A stretch of DNA of 64,000 nt from Paenibacillus shirakamiensis. Its GTDB lineage: Bacteria; Bacillota; Bacilli; Paenibacillales; Paenibacillaceae. Under the pieces are notes generated by a model. That model made no database searches. It was not told the origin of the DNA and saw only the letters and a list, made by a program, of their open reading frames with translations. The translations under genes and the position numbers were made by a program. Below, piece after piece: positions 26,685 to 34,759 of the stretch (position 1 is its first letter; each line of letters begins with the position of its first letter). Location of the stretch: the NCBI RefSeq assembly GCF_017874255.1, contig NZ_JAGGLD010000007.1:62001-126000 (forward strand). Reading direction: 5' to 3'.

Positions 26685-26795
26685 GACCGTCACCTCTTAA
26701 CTCAAATTATATAATTTGTTTTTATAAAAGTAAATTAAACTTATACAAACATAAAAATAACCTTTATTTTTGGCTTAGATTACTTGTGTTTCTGA

Positions 26796-26845
26796 CCTCG
26801 GACCAGCATATATGAAGCAAGTGAGCGGGACTTTCGAGTTGTCAT
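26796..26845 (+). pseudogene. Fragment of an isochorismatase-family gene
   Basis: Fifty bases nearly identical to 25620-25669, the codons just after the catalytic Cys of the hydrolase at 25137 (CCTCGGACCAGCATATATGA and onward). The match stops at 26845, where another fragment begins, marking a recombination junction. Confidence 0.7.
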
Positions 26846-27069
26846 TACTTGCTCGCATCTTTGACGAATACGTCACGTTTTTCATCCATTCGGTTTTGAA
26901 GAGTCCAGAATAGCAATTGAGTGAAGTTGCCTTTTGTTTCTACAAGTGTAATCAGATAGCTAATTTTAATTTTGTCTATTTCTCCGTTTATCTCGAATTG
27001 TATGGCTGGCTTTCCATCGACTTGATTTTCTTGGGTTCTGTTATGGTGGTAGAGGTCAGTTGCATTTTT
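26845..27069 (-). pseudogene. 3' fragment of an unrecognised gene
   Basis: An open frame with no start runs from a stop at 27070 to a stop at 26845 and encodes about 74 coding-like residues (GKPAIQFEINGEIDKIKI, then TLVETKGNFTQLLFWTLQ). The sequence reads like the C-terminus of a secreted or lipid-anchored protein, but no family is assigned. The 5' part is missing. The rest of 26694-27169 holds only the isochorismatase fragment. Confidence 0.5.
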
Positions 27070-27169
27070 CTACTTTTTCACTAGACCTCTAACCTTTTTA
27101 CAATAAAGTGTGGACAATAAAGCCAATCCTTGCATGGGTACGTCTAATAGATATCTGAACTAAAAGAGG

Positions 27170-27703
27170 GTGAGGAAAATCGAAAATATCGTACACAAAG
27201 CACAATCAGGTGATCACCATGCTTATATCATTCTATTTGAACAATATGAGCAGCAACTGTACCGAACAGCCTTCGTATACGTGAACAATGAACAGGATGC
27301 TTTGGATGTTATTCAGGAAACGGCTTATCGCTCATTCAAGCTAATTGCGACTCTCAGGGAACCTAAATACTTTAAAACATGGTTGATTCGAATTTGCATC
27401 ACTTGTGCAATGGATCTGCTTCGGCAACGGAGAAAAGCCATTCTTCTTACGCCTGAACACTTGGATTTCGCTGTCAGTAATGAGGATTACGATGTGCCGC
27501 TTTCGATTTCATTACAACAACTAATTGAACAATTAGATGACGATGAACGAAGCGTAATTGTACTGCGATTTTATCATGATTTCACGATCAAGGAGATTAC
27601 CGAAGTCCTGCAAATCCCACTCGGTACTGGCAAAACCATTTTATACCGCGCCTTGCACAAGCTGAGGAAAGTGGTTAAGGAGGAATCTGTATATGAACAA
27701 TAA
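27170..27703 (+). CDS. ECF-type RNA polymerase sigma factor
   Basis: A 177-residue sigma-70 family protein with region 2 (YRTAFVYVNNEQDALDVIQETAYRSF), region 2.4 (FKTWLIRICITCAMDLLRQRRK) and region 4 (LDDDERSVIVLRFYHDFTIKEITEVLQIPLGTGKT). It directs transcription of a stress regulon under control of the co-transcribed DUF4179 protein, which it overlaps by 11 bp. The start looks like the GTG at 27170, although the ribosome site is poor. Confidence 0.88.
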   Translation: MRKIENIVHKAQSGDHHAYIILFEQYEQQLYRTAFVYVNNEQDALDVIQETAYRSFKLIATLREPKYFKTWLIRICITCAMDLLRQRRKAILLTPEHLDFAVSNEDYDVPLSISLQQLIEQLDDDERSVIVLRFYHDFTIKEITEVLQIPLGTGKTILYRALHKLRKVVKEESVYEQ

Positions 27704-29018
27704 TATAAAAAAAGCAATGGAGGACATTCCTATTCCAGCAATGCTTCATGAAAGAGGTTTAATGGGTATCCACCAAGCGAAGGAAGAATGGGACACTGCA
27801 TTAACGGTTCCATTGAGAAGCAAGCGGATCATGCACCGAATTGTTGTTGCTTCTATAGTTGGTGTACTCTCCATAAGCGCAACTGTAATGGGTCCGAATA
27901 TTTCAGCTGCCATTCAAAAAGCACTGCAATTCGTTCCTGGGTTAGGCATAGTTCAGAAATTAGACCACAGCAAAGATTCTTATATGCTAACAGAACCCAT
28001 TGATATTAAATTTTCCAATCAGACCGGTATCGTCACTGCTATGTTGGTTCAGAAGAAATCAGCTACAATTGAAATGGACGTAACTAAGAAAAATATTACT
28101 CCGATTAAAATCATCAACGAAGCTGGTAAAGTATATGAAAGCTCACATATTTCCACCTATGGTGGTGATGACTTTTCCACTTCACATGTCATTTATGATT
28201 TCAATGGTCCTGTTGATATTAAAGATCATGCGAAGTTATTTTTTACAGACAGTCCTCAAGAAGTCGTTACTATTCCGCTAAGTAAGGTCAGTAGTATGGA
28301 AAGCTTAGACGCAATCGGAGAAACCAAGAAAATTCAAAATCTAGCGATTACCGCTATTCCCACCCCTTCAGGTCATAAAGGCAGAATATTTTTGAATACA
28401 GAAGACTCAAATGCATTCAGATATGATGAAAGCTTTGCTGAGAAGGGCGATCTTATATTGAATGACAATCTCAGTATTACAGATGAATTGGGTCATGATT
28501 ATTCAATTGAAAACAAGGGTATATCATGGCCTTTTAAAGATTTTTATTTCTACTTGGGAAGCTCGGAAGTTAAGCAATACACGTTAACCATCCCTCAATT
28601 AATGAGTGTCGGTCATGAGGAAGTTAACGTATCGATCAACATTCCGGACGGAACAGAAGGTCTATTAAATCAATCCTTCAACATAGCTGGTTTTTCCGTA
28701 AATCTAACTCATTTCAAAAAAATTAAATCGCCACAAAACGAAGACCTGATAGAGATATCAGTAGAGATGCCAAGTACGCAACAACAAAATCGTTCTTTAA
28801 AGAATTTCGATGTCTCCAATGCCACCAGACTTGAACAAGGGAGGTCAACGGATGATACAACTGGCGTACTGACTTCTTTTACGCTTCACTATAATTCTAA
28901 TGTATTAAAGAAACTGGATGTTACTGTATCCAGACCAATTATTGATATAAAGGGGCCATGGATATTTAATCTAGCAGCAGATAAATTTAAGAGCAAGCAG
29001 TTCACCGAACATAAATAA
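27693..29018 (+). CDS. DUF4179 membrane protein, probable anti-sigma factor
   Basis: A 441-residue protein with a short cytoplasmic N-terminus, one membrane helix (residues ~48-70, IVVASIVGVLSISATVMG) and a large strand-rich extracellular part. It overlaps the sigma gene by 11 bp, the usual arrangement for DUF4179 anti-sigma proteins that hold the sigma factor at the membrane until a signal arrives. Anti-sigma action is family knowledge, not visible in a motif. AAGGAGG precedes the ATG. Confidence 0.82.
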   Translation: MNNNIKKAMEDIPIPAMLHERGLMGIHQAKEEWDTALTVPLRSKRIMHRIVVASIVGVLSISATVMGPNISAAIQKALQFVPGLGIVQKLDHSKDSYMLTEPIDIKFSNQTGIVTAMLVQKKSATIEMDVTKKNITPIKIINEAGKVYESSHISTYGGDDFSTSHVIYDFNGPVDIKDHAKLFFTDSPQEVVTIPLSKVSSMESLDAIGETKKIQNLAITAIPTPSGHKGRIFLNTEDSNAFRYDESFAEKGDLILNDNLSITDELGHDYSIENKGISWPFKDFYFYLGSSEVKQYTLTIPQLMSVGHEEVNVSINIPDGTEGLLNQSFNIAGFSVNLTHFKKIKSPQNEDLIEISVEMPSTQQQNRSLKNFDVSNATRLEQGRSTDDTTGVLTSFTLHYNSNVLKKLDVTVSRPIIDIKGPWIFNLAADKFKSKQFTEHK

Positions 29019-29108
29019 ACACAGATTCTCTAATCTGAATGAATGATCGTAGGCAACTGCATCGAAATGACACGCTTAATTTTTCTAATGAAGAAGCCGA
29101 GTGCCTAG

Positions 29109-29154
29109 AAAAGAGAGCAACGGAAATGGATGGCACTCCGTGTTGCTCTCTTTT
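29109..29154 (+). terminator. Terminator of the sigma/anti-sigma operon
   Basis: AAAAGAGAGCAAC pairs exactly with GTTGCTCTCTTTT, and the 3' arm supplies the T-run. Confidence 0.85.
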
Positions 29155-29173
29155 GCACGAACAACTTTCTTAC

Positions 29174-29198
29174 AAAGGGGCTTGATAAAAGCCTCTTT
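29174..29198 (-). terminator. Terminator of the TIMP-like gene
   Basis: AAAGGGGCTT pairs with AAGCCTCTTT around a 5-base loop. It lies 20 bp after the stop of the minus-strand gene. Confidence 0.6.
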
Positions 29199-29217
29199 AA
29201 CACCTTTAAAAATTTCA

Positions 29218-29802
29218 TTAATGCTTTCTTCTAACCTTCTTAAATATCAATAAAGCTATCGCTAAAACAACTACACTTCCTCCAATAAAAATTCCCGTGT
29301 CATAATCTTTATTTGAAATCTCATTCATCTCGCCTTCAAGATTTACCTCTTTATCAACCTCTTTCCCCTGACCTAGTAATTTCAAGCCTTCCCCTGCATT
29401 TGATAATCCCGCAGTATGACTACAATAGCTTGTATATAGATCGCCCTCTTTACTTTTATAAGTGTAACTAAGATATACTTTGCCTTTCTCAAACTTAAAT
29501 CCACAGGATTCCTCTTGACCAGAATCGTACACAATTACCTGTGATTGATTTACACCTTTCCAAGTTTCTTGGACCTCCAGCAAATTTGCATCTCTATATT
29601 CAATGGCTCCAACTATTCCTTTTTGTTGACGTTCCTGTTTGCTGTTCAACACTTTTCCTACAAATATAGCTTCAGCACTTTGTATGGCTTCGTGTGGTTC
29701 TTGTCTCGCACAACTGCATGCATAGGCTTTTTCTGAGAATATTATTGTAAGATTGCTAATAAAAAAAATGGCTAACACCAAAATATATACATGCTTTTTC
29801 AT
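29218..29802 (-). CDS. TIMP/NTR-like cell-surface protein
   Basis: About 194 residues: signal peptide (YILVLAIFFISNLTIIF … AYA), mature start CSCARQEP, a region to about residue 150 with VFVGKV-like and Cys residues typical of the netrin/TIMP fold, and a C-terminal membrane anchor (GGSVVVLAIALLIFKK) with a basic tail. In TIMPs the N-terminal Cys-x-Cys chelates metalloprotease zinc; whether this protein inhibits proteases is unknown. An in-frame GTG lies at 29820. Confidence 0.72.
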   Translation of the reverse strand: MKKHVYILVLAIFFISNLTIIFSEKAYACSCARQEPHEAIQSAEAIFVGKVLNSKQERQQKGIVGAIEYRDANLLEVQETWKGVNQSQVIVYDSGQEESCGFKFEKGKVYLSYTYKSKEGDLYTSYCSHTAGLSNAGEGLKLLGQGKEVDKEVNLEGEMNEISNKDYDTGIFIGGSVVVLAIALLIFKKVRRKH

Positions 29803-30068
29803 CCCTACTACCGCCTTCACCTTGTTCTTGTTACATGGTGTCCGTTATTAGTTGAAATTGTTCATCTTAATGGAATTACAGAAGAGTGAGTATGTATGCT
29901 TACAACTTATAAACGTCTACTACAGTATAAAGTTGTATCAGTCTGCTCTTCGTTTGAAAATATGCTTATTTAATTGAATTTCTTATTTATAATAGATGCC
30001 TGATTTTCGGCTACGGAAGTTTTAGGCACAGGATATAATAAGCTTATTCTGAGTTTGAAGGTGCCCCT

Positions 30069-31127
30069 ATGATTGATAACCATGAACGCAAGGCCGAATA
30101 TTATCAAGCACTTGTTGAGAAAAGATCCGATTACGAAGGGGTCTTCTATGTCGGTGTCACGTCCACTGGCGTATTCTGTCGACCCACTTGTCCAGCGAGG
30201 AAACCAAAGTACACAAACTGCGAATTCTACGAGACAGCGCAGCAGGCACTTCTAGCTTCCTTTCGGCCCTGTCAGCGCTGCCGGCCCTTGTCGCATCCGA
30301 ATCAAGTCTCGGATATCGTCCGGCTCCTCGTCGAGGCGGTTGAACAGAACCCGGAAAAGCGCTGGAAAGGGCAAGACTTTAGGGCTTTGTCTATCGACGA
30401 ATCTACTGCACGCCGTCAATTTAAAAAGCGCTTTGGTATGACTTTTGTGGAATATGCAAGGGCACGCCGAATGGGACTAGCCTTGAAGAGCATCCGAACG
30501 GGGGAAAAAATGATCAACACACAATTAGCTTCTGGTTATGAATCCAGTAGTGGTTTTAGAGACGCATTTTCTCGCATTATGGGTGCACCTCCTACACGTC
30601 TGGACGATACCCGCATTCTCAAAGCAGCGTGGCTGGATACGCAGCTTGGCCCTATGGTAGCCATTGCGGATGAAAGCGAGCTGTATCTTTTGGAGTTCGT
30701 AGATCGCAGAGGACTAGAACGCGAAGTTGAGCGGCTAAGGAACAAAATGAAAGCGGCAATTATTCCCGGACAGACCGCGCCTATTCAGTCCATCGAAAGA
30801 GAACTCACACAATATTTCGAAGGTACATTGACAGAATGGAGGACTCCATTACATCTACTCGGTTCGCCTTTTCAGCAAAAAGTATGGAATCAATTAATGC
30901 AAATTCCAGCGGGAGAAGCCCGTTCCTACGCCGATATCGCCTTGTCTCTTGGACAACCGACAGCTTATCGGGCAGTGGCGCAAGCGAACGGCGCAAATCA
31001 ATTAGCGATCATAATTCCGTGTCACCGTGTGATCAATTCGAGTGGCGAGCTTGGGGGATATGGGGGAGGCATTGCACGCAAAGCATGGCTTCTGAATCAT
31101 GAGAAGAGAGGGATAGTGGAAAAATAA
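30069..31127 (+). CDS. ada: Bifunctional transcriptional activator / methylated-DNA methyltransferase Ada
   Basis: A 352-residue three-part protein. The N-terminal zinc/methylphosphotriester domain has GVFCRPTCPARKP and RPCQRC; the AraC-type HTH is at about residues 85-180; and the C-terminal O6-alkylguanine transferase ends with the acceptor motif PCHRVI. It repairs alkylated DNA and, once methylated on the N-terminal Cys, activates transcription. B. subtilis splits these functions between AdaA and AdaB, so the fused enterobacterial-type layout is noteworthy. Monocistronic. Confidence 0.93.
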   Translation: MIDNHERKAEYYQALVEKRSDYEGVFYVGVTSTGVFCRPTCPARKPKYTNCEFYETAQQALLASFRPCQRCRPLSHPNQVSDIVRLLVEAVEQNPEKRWKGQDFRALSIDESTARRQFKKRFGMTFVEYARARRMGLALKSIRTGEKMINTQLASGYESSSGFRDAFSRIMGAPPTRLDDTRILKAAWLDTQLGPMVAIADESELYLLEFVDRRGLEREVERLRNKMKAAIIPGQTAPIQSIERELTQYFEGTLTEWRTPLHLLGSPFQQKVWNQLMQIPAGEARSYADIALSLGQPTAYRAVAQANGANQLAIIIPCHRVINSSGELGGYGGGIARKAWLLNHEKRGIVEK

Positions 31128-31141
31128 CAAACATAAAAAAA

Positions 31142-31158
31142 AGACCCTTATAGGGTCT
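31142..31158 (-). terminator. Terminator between ada and the hxlR-type gene
   Basis: AGACCC pairs with GGGTCT around five bases, followed on the minus strand by eight T residues. It ends the HxlR-type gene and may also slow transcription from ada. Confidence 0.8.
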
Positions 31159-31186
31159 CTCATTATTTCAGCGTAGAATACAGCAT

Positions 31187-31606
31187 TTATACAGTATCTT
31201 TGATATCGTCGAAATTCTGCAACAGACGTAGCTCCAGACCTTTTTCGTTGGTTATAAGTTCTTGCATAATCGGAATGGTCATATCGGTATGAGGATTGTA
31301 TTTCAGACCCCAATGCATAATGGAAAAAATGACTGGGAATAACTCAAGTGCCTTTTGTGTAGGTCGGTACATCGTTTGCGCGCGGTTTGATTCTCCTTCT
31401 GTCCTGATGAGCAGACCAGAATCAACAAGGGTTTGGAGCCTTGCACTCAATATATTAGTTGAGATATGCTCGACTGAACCAAGAAACTCACGGTAATACC
31501 GCTTGTTATGGATAAGGACATCACGAAGTATGACCAGACTCCATGGATCTCCCCAAATGTCGAGCGCATATACGATTGGACAGACTGTAGAAGTTCGCTT
31601 TTTCAT
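31187..31606 (-). CDS. HxlR-family transcriptional regulator
   Basis: About 139 residues with the HxlR winged helix (CPIVYALDIWGDPWSLVILRDVL … ISTNILSARLQTLVDSGLL). The start is taken at the ATG at 31606, because TATAAT lies just 6 bases upstream with no ribosome site, suggesting a leaderless message; a TTG at 31621 overlaps the -10 box. It is divergent from an SRPBCC gene, with phased operator half-sites between, so it probably represses both. Confidence 0.85.
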   Translation of the reverse strand: MKKRTSTVCPIVYALDIWGDPWSLVILRDVLIHNKRYYREFLGSVEHISTNILSARLQTLVDSGLLIRTEGESNRAQTMYRPTQKALELFPVIFSIMHWGLKYNPHTDMTIPIMQELITNEKGLELRLLQNFDDIKDTV

Positions 31607-31612
31607 TAGAGA

Positions 31613-31641
31613 ATTATACAATGCGTGCTTGCATTTTACAA
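31613..31641 (-). promoter_or_regulatory. Promoter of the hxlR-type gene (leaderless)
   Basis: On the minus strand TTGTAA (31641-31636), a 17-base spacer and a perfect TATAAT (31618-31613), followed by six bases and the ATG. The -35 box overlaps an operator half-site. Confidence 0.65.
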
Positions 31642-31664
31642 GTTTGTACTTGTTATATGCAAGT
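31628..31664. promoter_or_regulatory. HxlR-type operator with four phased half-sites
   Basis: CTTG, CAAG, CTTG, CAAG begin at 31628, 31639, 31649 and 31660, spaced 10-11 bp, one helical turn apart. They include the palindromes ACAAGT-ttgt-ACTTGT and ACTTG-ttatatg-CAAGT. Confidence 0.65.
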
Positions 31665-31717
31665 ACGTGTTTTATACTCTTTGGGTATTCATCAATTAAT
31701 GAAGGGAGCTAACTTGT

Positions 31718-32194
31718 ATGAATGAAAGTTACAGTACTTCTTTTAAAGTAGTCCAAAGTCCCGAGGAAGTTTTTGCTGCTATCAATAACGTTCGGGGATG
31801 GTGGTCAGAAGAAATTGAGGGCAATACTGACGAACTTGGGCTATTTAAGTATCACTATCAAGATATTCACCACTGCACGATCGAAATTACCGAGTTAATT
31901 CTAGGTCAGAAGGTTGTCTGGCACATTACAGATAACTATTTTAACTTTGTAAAGGATAAGAGTGAGTGGAAAGATACCAACATTGTGTTCGAGATTGACA
32001 AGAAAGACGACGCAACTGAAGTTAGATTTAGTCACTTAGGCCTCGTTCCTGCATATGAGTGCTACGAGATCTGTTCGGACTCCTGGGGCAATTACATAAA
32101 TGGTAGCCTTCACGATTTGATAAGTAACGGTAAAGGCCAACCCAACCAAAGCGAGCGAATCGCAAAAAAACAGGGCATAAAAAACAATAATTAA
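31718..32194 (+). CDS. SRPBCC-domain protein
   Basis: A 158-residue AHSA1/polyketide-cyclase-like fold: YSTSFKVVQSPEEVFAAINNVRGWWSEE at the start, VWHITD and EVRFSHLGLVPAYECYE in the middle, and WGNYINGSLHDLI at the end. The ligand is unknown. GAAGGGAG precedes the ATG. It is probably controlled by the divergent HxlR-type repressor. Confidence 0.82.
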   Translation: MNESYSTSFKVVQSPEEVFAAINNVRGWWSEEIEGNTDELGLFKYHYQDIHHCTIEITELILGQKVVWHITDNYFNFVKDKSEWKDTNIVFEIDKKDDATEVRFSHLGLVPAYECYEICSDSWGNYINGSLHDLISNGKGQPNQSERIAKKQGIKNNN

Positions 32195-32381
32195 AAATAT
32201 TTTTATCTCTTTTGATAAAGTAAATAAAGTAAACCTCGCAACTAGATGTACCTTTCCAGCGATTCATTCCTTATTTCCTACCGGTGTAGCGGTGATTTAG
32301 AGAAAAATATTTTCAAAAAAGAGTTCACCAATCCCGATTCTAAACATATCTTGATAAAAAGACTAAAAGGGGGACAACACA

Positions 32382-32639
32382 ATTTATCTACTCTGGGTGT
32401 TAATCGTTGGTGGATTGATTGGCTGGATAAGTGGCAACTTGATTGGTAAGGATATTCCAGGAGGCGTGCTAGGCAATGTGATTGCAGGCTTTATTGGTTC
32501 GTGGCTAGGTGTAGAGCTGCTGGGTGCGAGGGGACCAGTCATAGGTGGATTTCATATCATTCCGGCTATTGTTGGATCAATTATCGCCTTACTGATCTTT
32601 TTTGCACTGGCCCGTGGCGGTGCTTTTGGAAGACGTTAA
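32382..32639 (+). CDS. GlsB/YeaQ/YmgE-family stress membrane protein, likely ATT start
   Basis: An 85-residue protein with three membrane helices and the family pattern VLIVGGLIGWISGNLIGKD and GFIGSWLGVELLG. No ATG exists. A GTG at 32397 lacks a ribosome site and would cut the first helix, whereas AGGGGG at 32368-32373 is 8 bases before an in-frame ATT at 32382 (I-YLLWVLIVGG), matching the usual YLWVLIVGG start of relatives. ATT is therefore the likely initiation codon. Role in envelope stress is family-level knowledge only. Confidence 0.8.
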   Translation: MYLLWVLIVGGLIGWISGNLIGKDIPGGVLGNVIAGFIGSWLGVELLGARGPVIGGFHIIPAIVGSIIALLIFFALARGGAFGRR

Positions 32640-32651
32640 CCATCGCAAGGA

Positions 32652-32686
32652 AAAAGTAAGGGTTCCAAGTCGGAATCCTTATTTTT
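32652..32686 (+). terminator. Terminator of the glsB-like gene
   Basis: AAGTAAGG-g-TTCC pairs with GGAA-t-CCTTA and is followed by TTTTT. Confidence 0.8.
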
Positions 32687-32789
32687 AATGGATAAGAAAA
32701 TAAATTGTTTATCGAGTTTGGATCGATTATTAATCCTTTTTAACGGATAGTTGCTAAAGAAGTAAATCGAAGGAATTTCATGAGTGACC

Positions 32790-32837
32790 AAAAGCCCAAC
32801 TGAACCGATGCTCTACCGGTTTGCTTGGGCTTTTTTT
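32790..32837 (+). terminator. Strong terminator without an obvious parent gene
   Basis: AAAAGCCCAA pairs with TTGGGCTTTT, with inner AACCG/CGGTT, followed by seven T residues. A seven-codon frame with a ribosome site (MSDQKPN, ATG at 32780) runs into it. With a weak promoter-like pair near 32705-32733 this could be a short non-coding RNA or a leader remnant. Confidence 0.7.
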
Positions 32838-32953
32838 GAGGAATACATTCCCCGTTATTCTGCACATCTATAATCAACATACCTACTACCATCAATCTGC
32901 GCCGCAAGCGCAGCTCACACTCAGTACAGCCATGTCAGTTTTTGTTCATCTAC

Positions 32954-33292
32954 TCACCAATCTGTAGGTTCGATTGAATTCAAGTGGGGAGATTGAAATT
33001 TCTTAGAATCATAACCTACAATGTAAGTTCCTCCAAGCTTAACAGAAGCGATCAGATTTTTTGGAACAGATATTGTCGTAATGCGCTTGGCATCATTTAT
33101 AACCGTAATCTTATTACCTATAATCTTTATAATTTTAGCATGTTCTATTACGGAAGATCCTGAATGATTATAAAAAAATAGGGATATAAGAATAACTACG
33201 AACAGTAAACTACTAATAAGTACCCACTTTATTATATTAGATGTAATGTATAACACCTCTGATTCAAAATTTGTTAAATTCTGTACTAACAT
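32954..33292 (-). CDS. Small single-pass membrane protein, unknown
   Basis: A 112-residue hypothetical protein with one strong helix (IIKWVLISSLLFVVILISLFF, residues ~20-41) and a C-terminal strand-rich outside part (IIKIIGNKITVINDAKRI, LIASVKLGGTYIVGYDSKKF). There is no recognisable family. The start is uncertain, as no good ribosome site precedes the ATG. Confidence 0.5.
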   Translation of the reverse strand: MLVQNLTNFESEVLYITSNIIKWVLISSLLFVVILISLFFYNHSGSSVIEHAKIIKIIGNKITVINDAKRITTISVPKNLIASVKLGGTYIVGYDSKKFQSPHLNSIEPTDW

Positions 33293-33363
33293 ATATTTTA
33301 TAACATATTTTAATAGAAGAGAATGTTGAATTTGAAAAAGTAAGATGAAAAGGATGAAGTAGT

Positions 33364-33435
33364 ATGGCTATAATTGCAATTATAACAATAGTAATTTTAT
33401 TACCTGTTAACACTATCTATGCTGAAAAAATGTAA
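33364..33435 (+). other. Signal-peptide-like micro-ORF, probable gene remnant
   Basis: Twenty-three codons, AIIAIITIVILLPVNTIYA then EKM and stop, look like a signal peptide with its cleavage site. An upstream out-of-frame MKRMK suggests the N-terminus of a secreted protein broken by a frameshift and truncated. The remainder of 33293-33865 holds an att-like site and a terminator. Confidence 0.3.
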
Positions 33436-33544
33436 ATTGACACAAGTACTAAAACAGTCTTACTAAGCAACAAATTCCCTCTTCCACGCTTCAGAAGACC
33501 ACTCCTTTTGCCCTCTCCGAAACGAAACAGCACAGGCAGTCGCC

Positions 33545-33562
33545 CTACTTATGAGATGGATC
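33545..33562 (-). other. SCC-like att site 5 (left-most, degenerate)
   Basis: On the minus strand GATCCATCTCATAAGTAG, encoding D-P-S-H-K-stop, a diverged copy of the rlmH 3' end. It is the outermost boundary I can see of the cassette array. Confidence 0.6.
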
Positions 33563-33613
33563 ACCATAACATCTATAGAGCACAATCCTAATTAATTTTT
33601 TGAGGTAAGCAGC

Positions 33614-33645
33614 AAAAAAGAGCTCATCCTACGATGAGCTCTTTT
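33614..33645 (-). terminator. Terminator of the nitrilase operon
   Basis: AAAAGAGCTCATC pairs exactly with GATGAGCTCTTTT around CTAC, and the minus strand continues with T residues. It is 220 bp after the nitrilase stop. Confidence 0.8.
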
Positions 33646-33865
33646 GGTCTATAATATCAGGACGATTCGGAGCTTAAATCCCTATCCTATAAAACTCATA
33701 GATTCAGCACTCAAGTAAAAAGCGATACTGGTCTACGTCATCTTGCGTGCTACCGCATACCGCAATATCCTGACGGGAGTATATAACATATTTCCACTCT
33801 CAGCAGGTCGTGATACAAAGATTTCATCGCTCCTTCGCAAAGAAGAGGCTCTATGGCTGTTCGGT

Positions 33866-34741
33866 TTACAGTAGCGTCTTTTGGTGTTCGTATAGATCGG
33901 GGCGGCGGTCGTAGAGCGGTGCTACCGCTCCGCGTTCACGATTTTCTCTAAGCCTATGGAAGTCAAGTTCGGCCATTACCGTCCTGTTTTCGTTCGTTTC
34001 ACCGACCTGCAAGATGCCATCTGCGGCGAAAGGTACATCGCAAGGCGTGAATATGCCCGCTTGGCAAAAGCCCATGTCTACCTGCGGACGATCCTCGGAC
34101 AAGGATCCGACAAGACCGCTCAATACGACGAACAGCTGATTCTCGATCGCCCTAGCTTGGGCGCAGTGCCGCACGCGATGGTACCCGAAGGAACTATCGG
34201 TATAGGAAGGGCATAGAATCAGTTCTGCGCCACGAAGCGCTGCTGATCTTGCCAGCTCCGGAAACTCAATGTCGTAACAGGTCAAGATCGCCATTTTGCC
34301 CCATTCCGTGTCGAATACATTAAGATCGTCACCTGCGACCAGTGGCCAGCGAATCTGCTCCTCCGGTGTAAGATGCACCTTGCTCTGCGTCTCCACCCGT
34401 CCGTCTGATAAGAAGAGGAACGCTTTGTTAGAATATTTGCCCTCTTTCTCTAAGCAAATATGCGTCCCTGCTAGTATAGCAATATCGCATTCACGGCTTA
34501 ACGCTCCGAAGAATTCAATATATTTTGCCGTCATATTGTTCAGAAAATAACACGCTTCATCGTGCATCATCGATGGCTCTAAGCTTAGCAAGTGAGCCGT
34601 CATGTATTCCGGGAATACAATCATGGAGGCGCCCTGCTCGGCAGCCTCCCGAACCTTCATATCGATTCCACTCCAGAACTCGTTTTCGGTAAGGATGTCC
34701 GTGAGACCGTATTGCGTAGTTGCTATCGTTAATTTTTTCAT
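33866..34741 (-). CDS. Carbon-nitrogen hydrolase (nitrilase superfamily)
   Basis: A 291-residue amidase-type hydrolase with an intact catalytic set: Glu in IVFPEYM, Lys in QSKVHLTPEE and Cys in ILTCYDIEFPE. The substrate is unknown; family members hydrolyse omega-amides, carbamoyl groups or nitriles. GAGGTG supports the ATG at 34741. It follows a fused GNAT-hydrolase gene by under 20 bp. Its own intact Cys contrasts with the Ser in that partner, so the two may form a working/pseudo-enzyme pair. It lies in cassette 4 of the SCC-like array. Confidence 0.85.
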   Translation of the reverse strand: MKKLTIATTQYGLTDILTENEFWSGIDMKVREAAEQGASMIVFPEYMTAHLLSLEPSMMHDEACYFLNNMTAKYIEFFGALSRECDIAILAGTHICLEKEGKYSNKAFLFLSDGRVETQSKVHLTPEEQIRWPLVAGDDLNVFDTEWGKMAILTCYDIEFPELARSAALRGAELILCPSYTDSSFGYHRVRHCAQARAIENQLFVVLSGLVGSLSEDRPQVDMGFCQAGIFTPCDVPFAADGILQVGETNENRTVMAELDFHRLRENRERGAVAPLYDRRPDLYEHQKTLL

Positions 34742-34759
34742 ATTCACCTCTAGTATGTT

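Noticed and set aside
32705..32837. Definite small RNA gene
   Set aside because: The terminator is strong, but the promoter matches only three and four of six bases, so only the terminator is reported.
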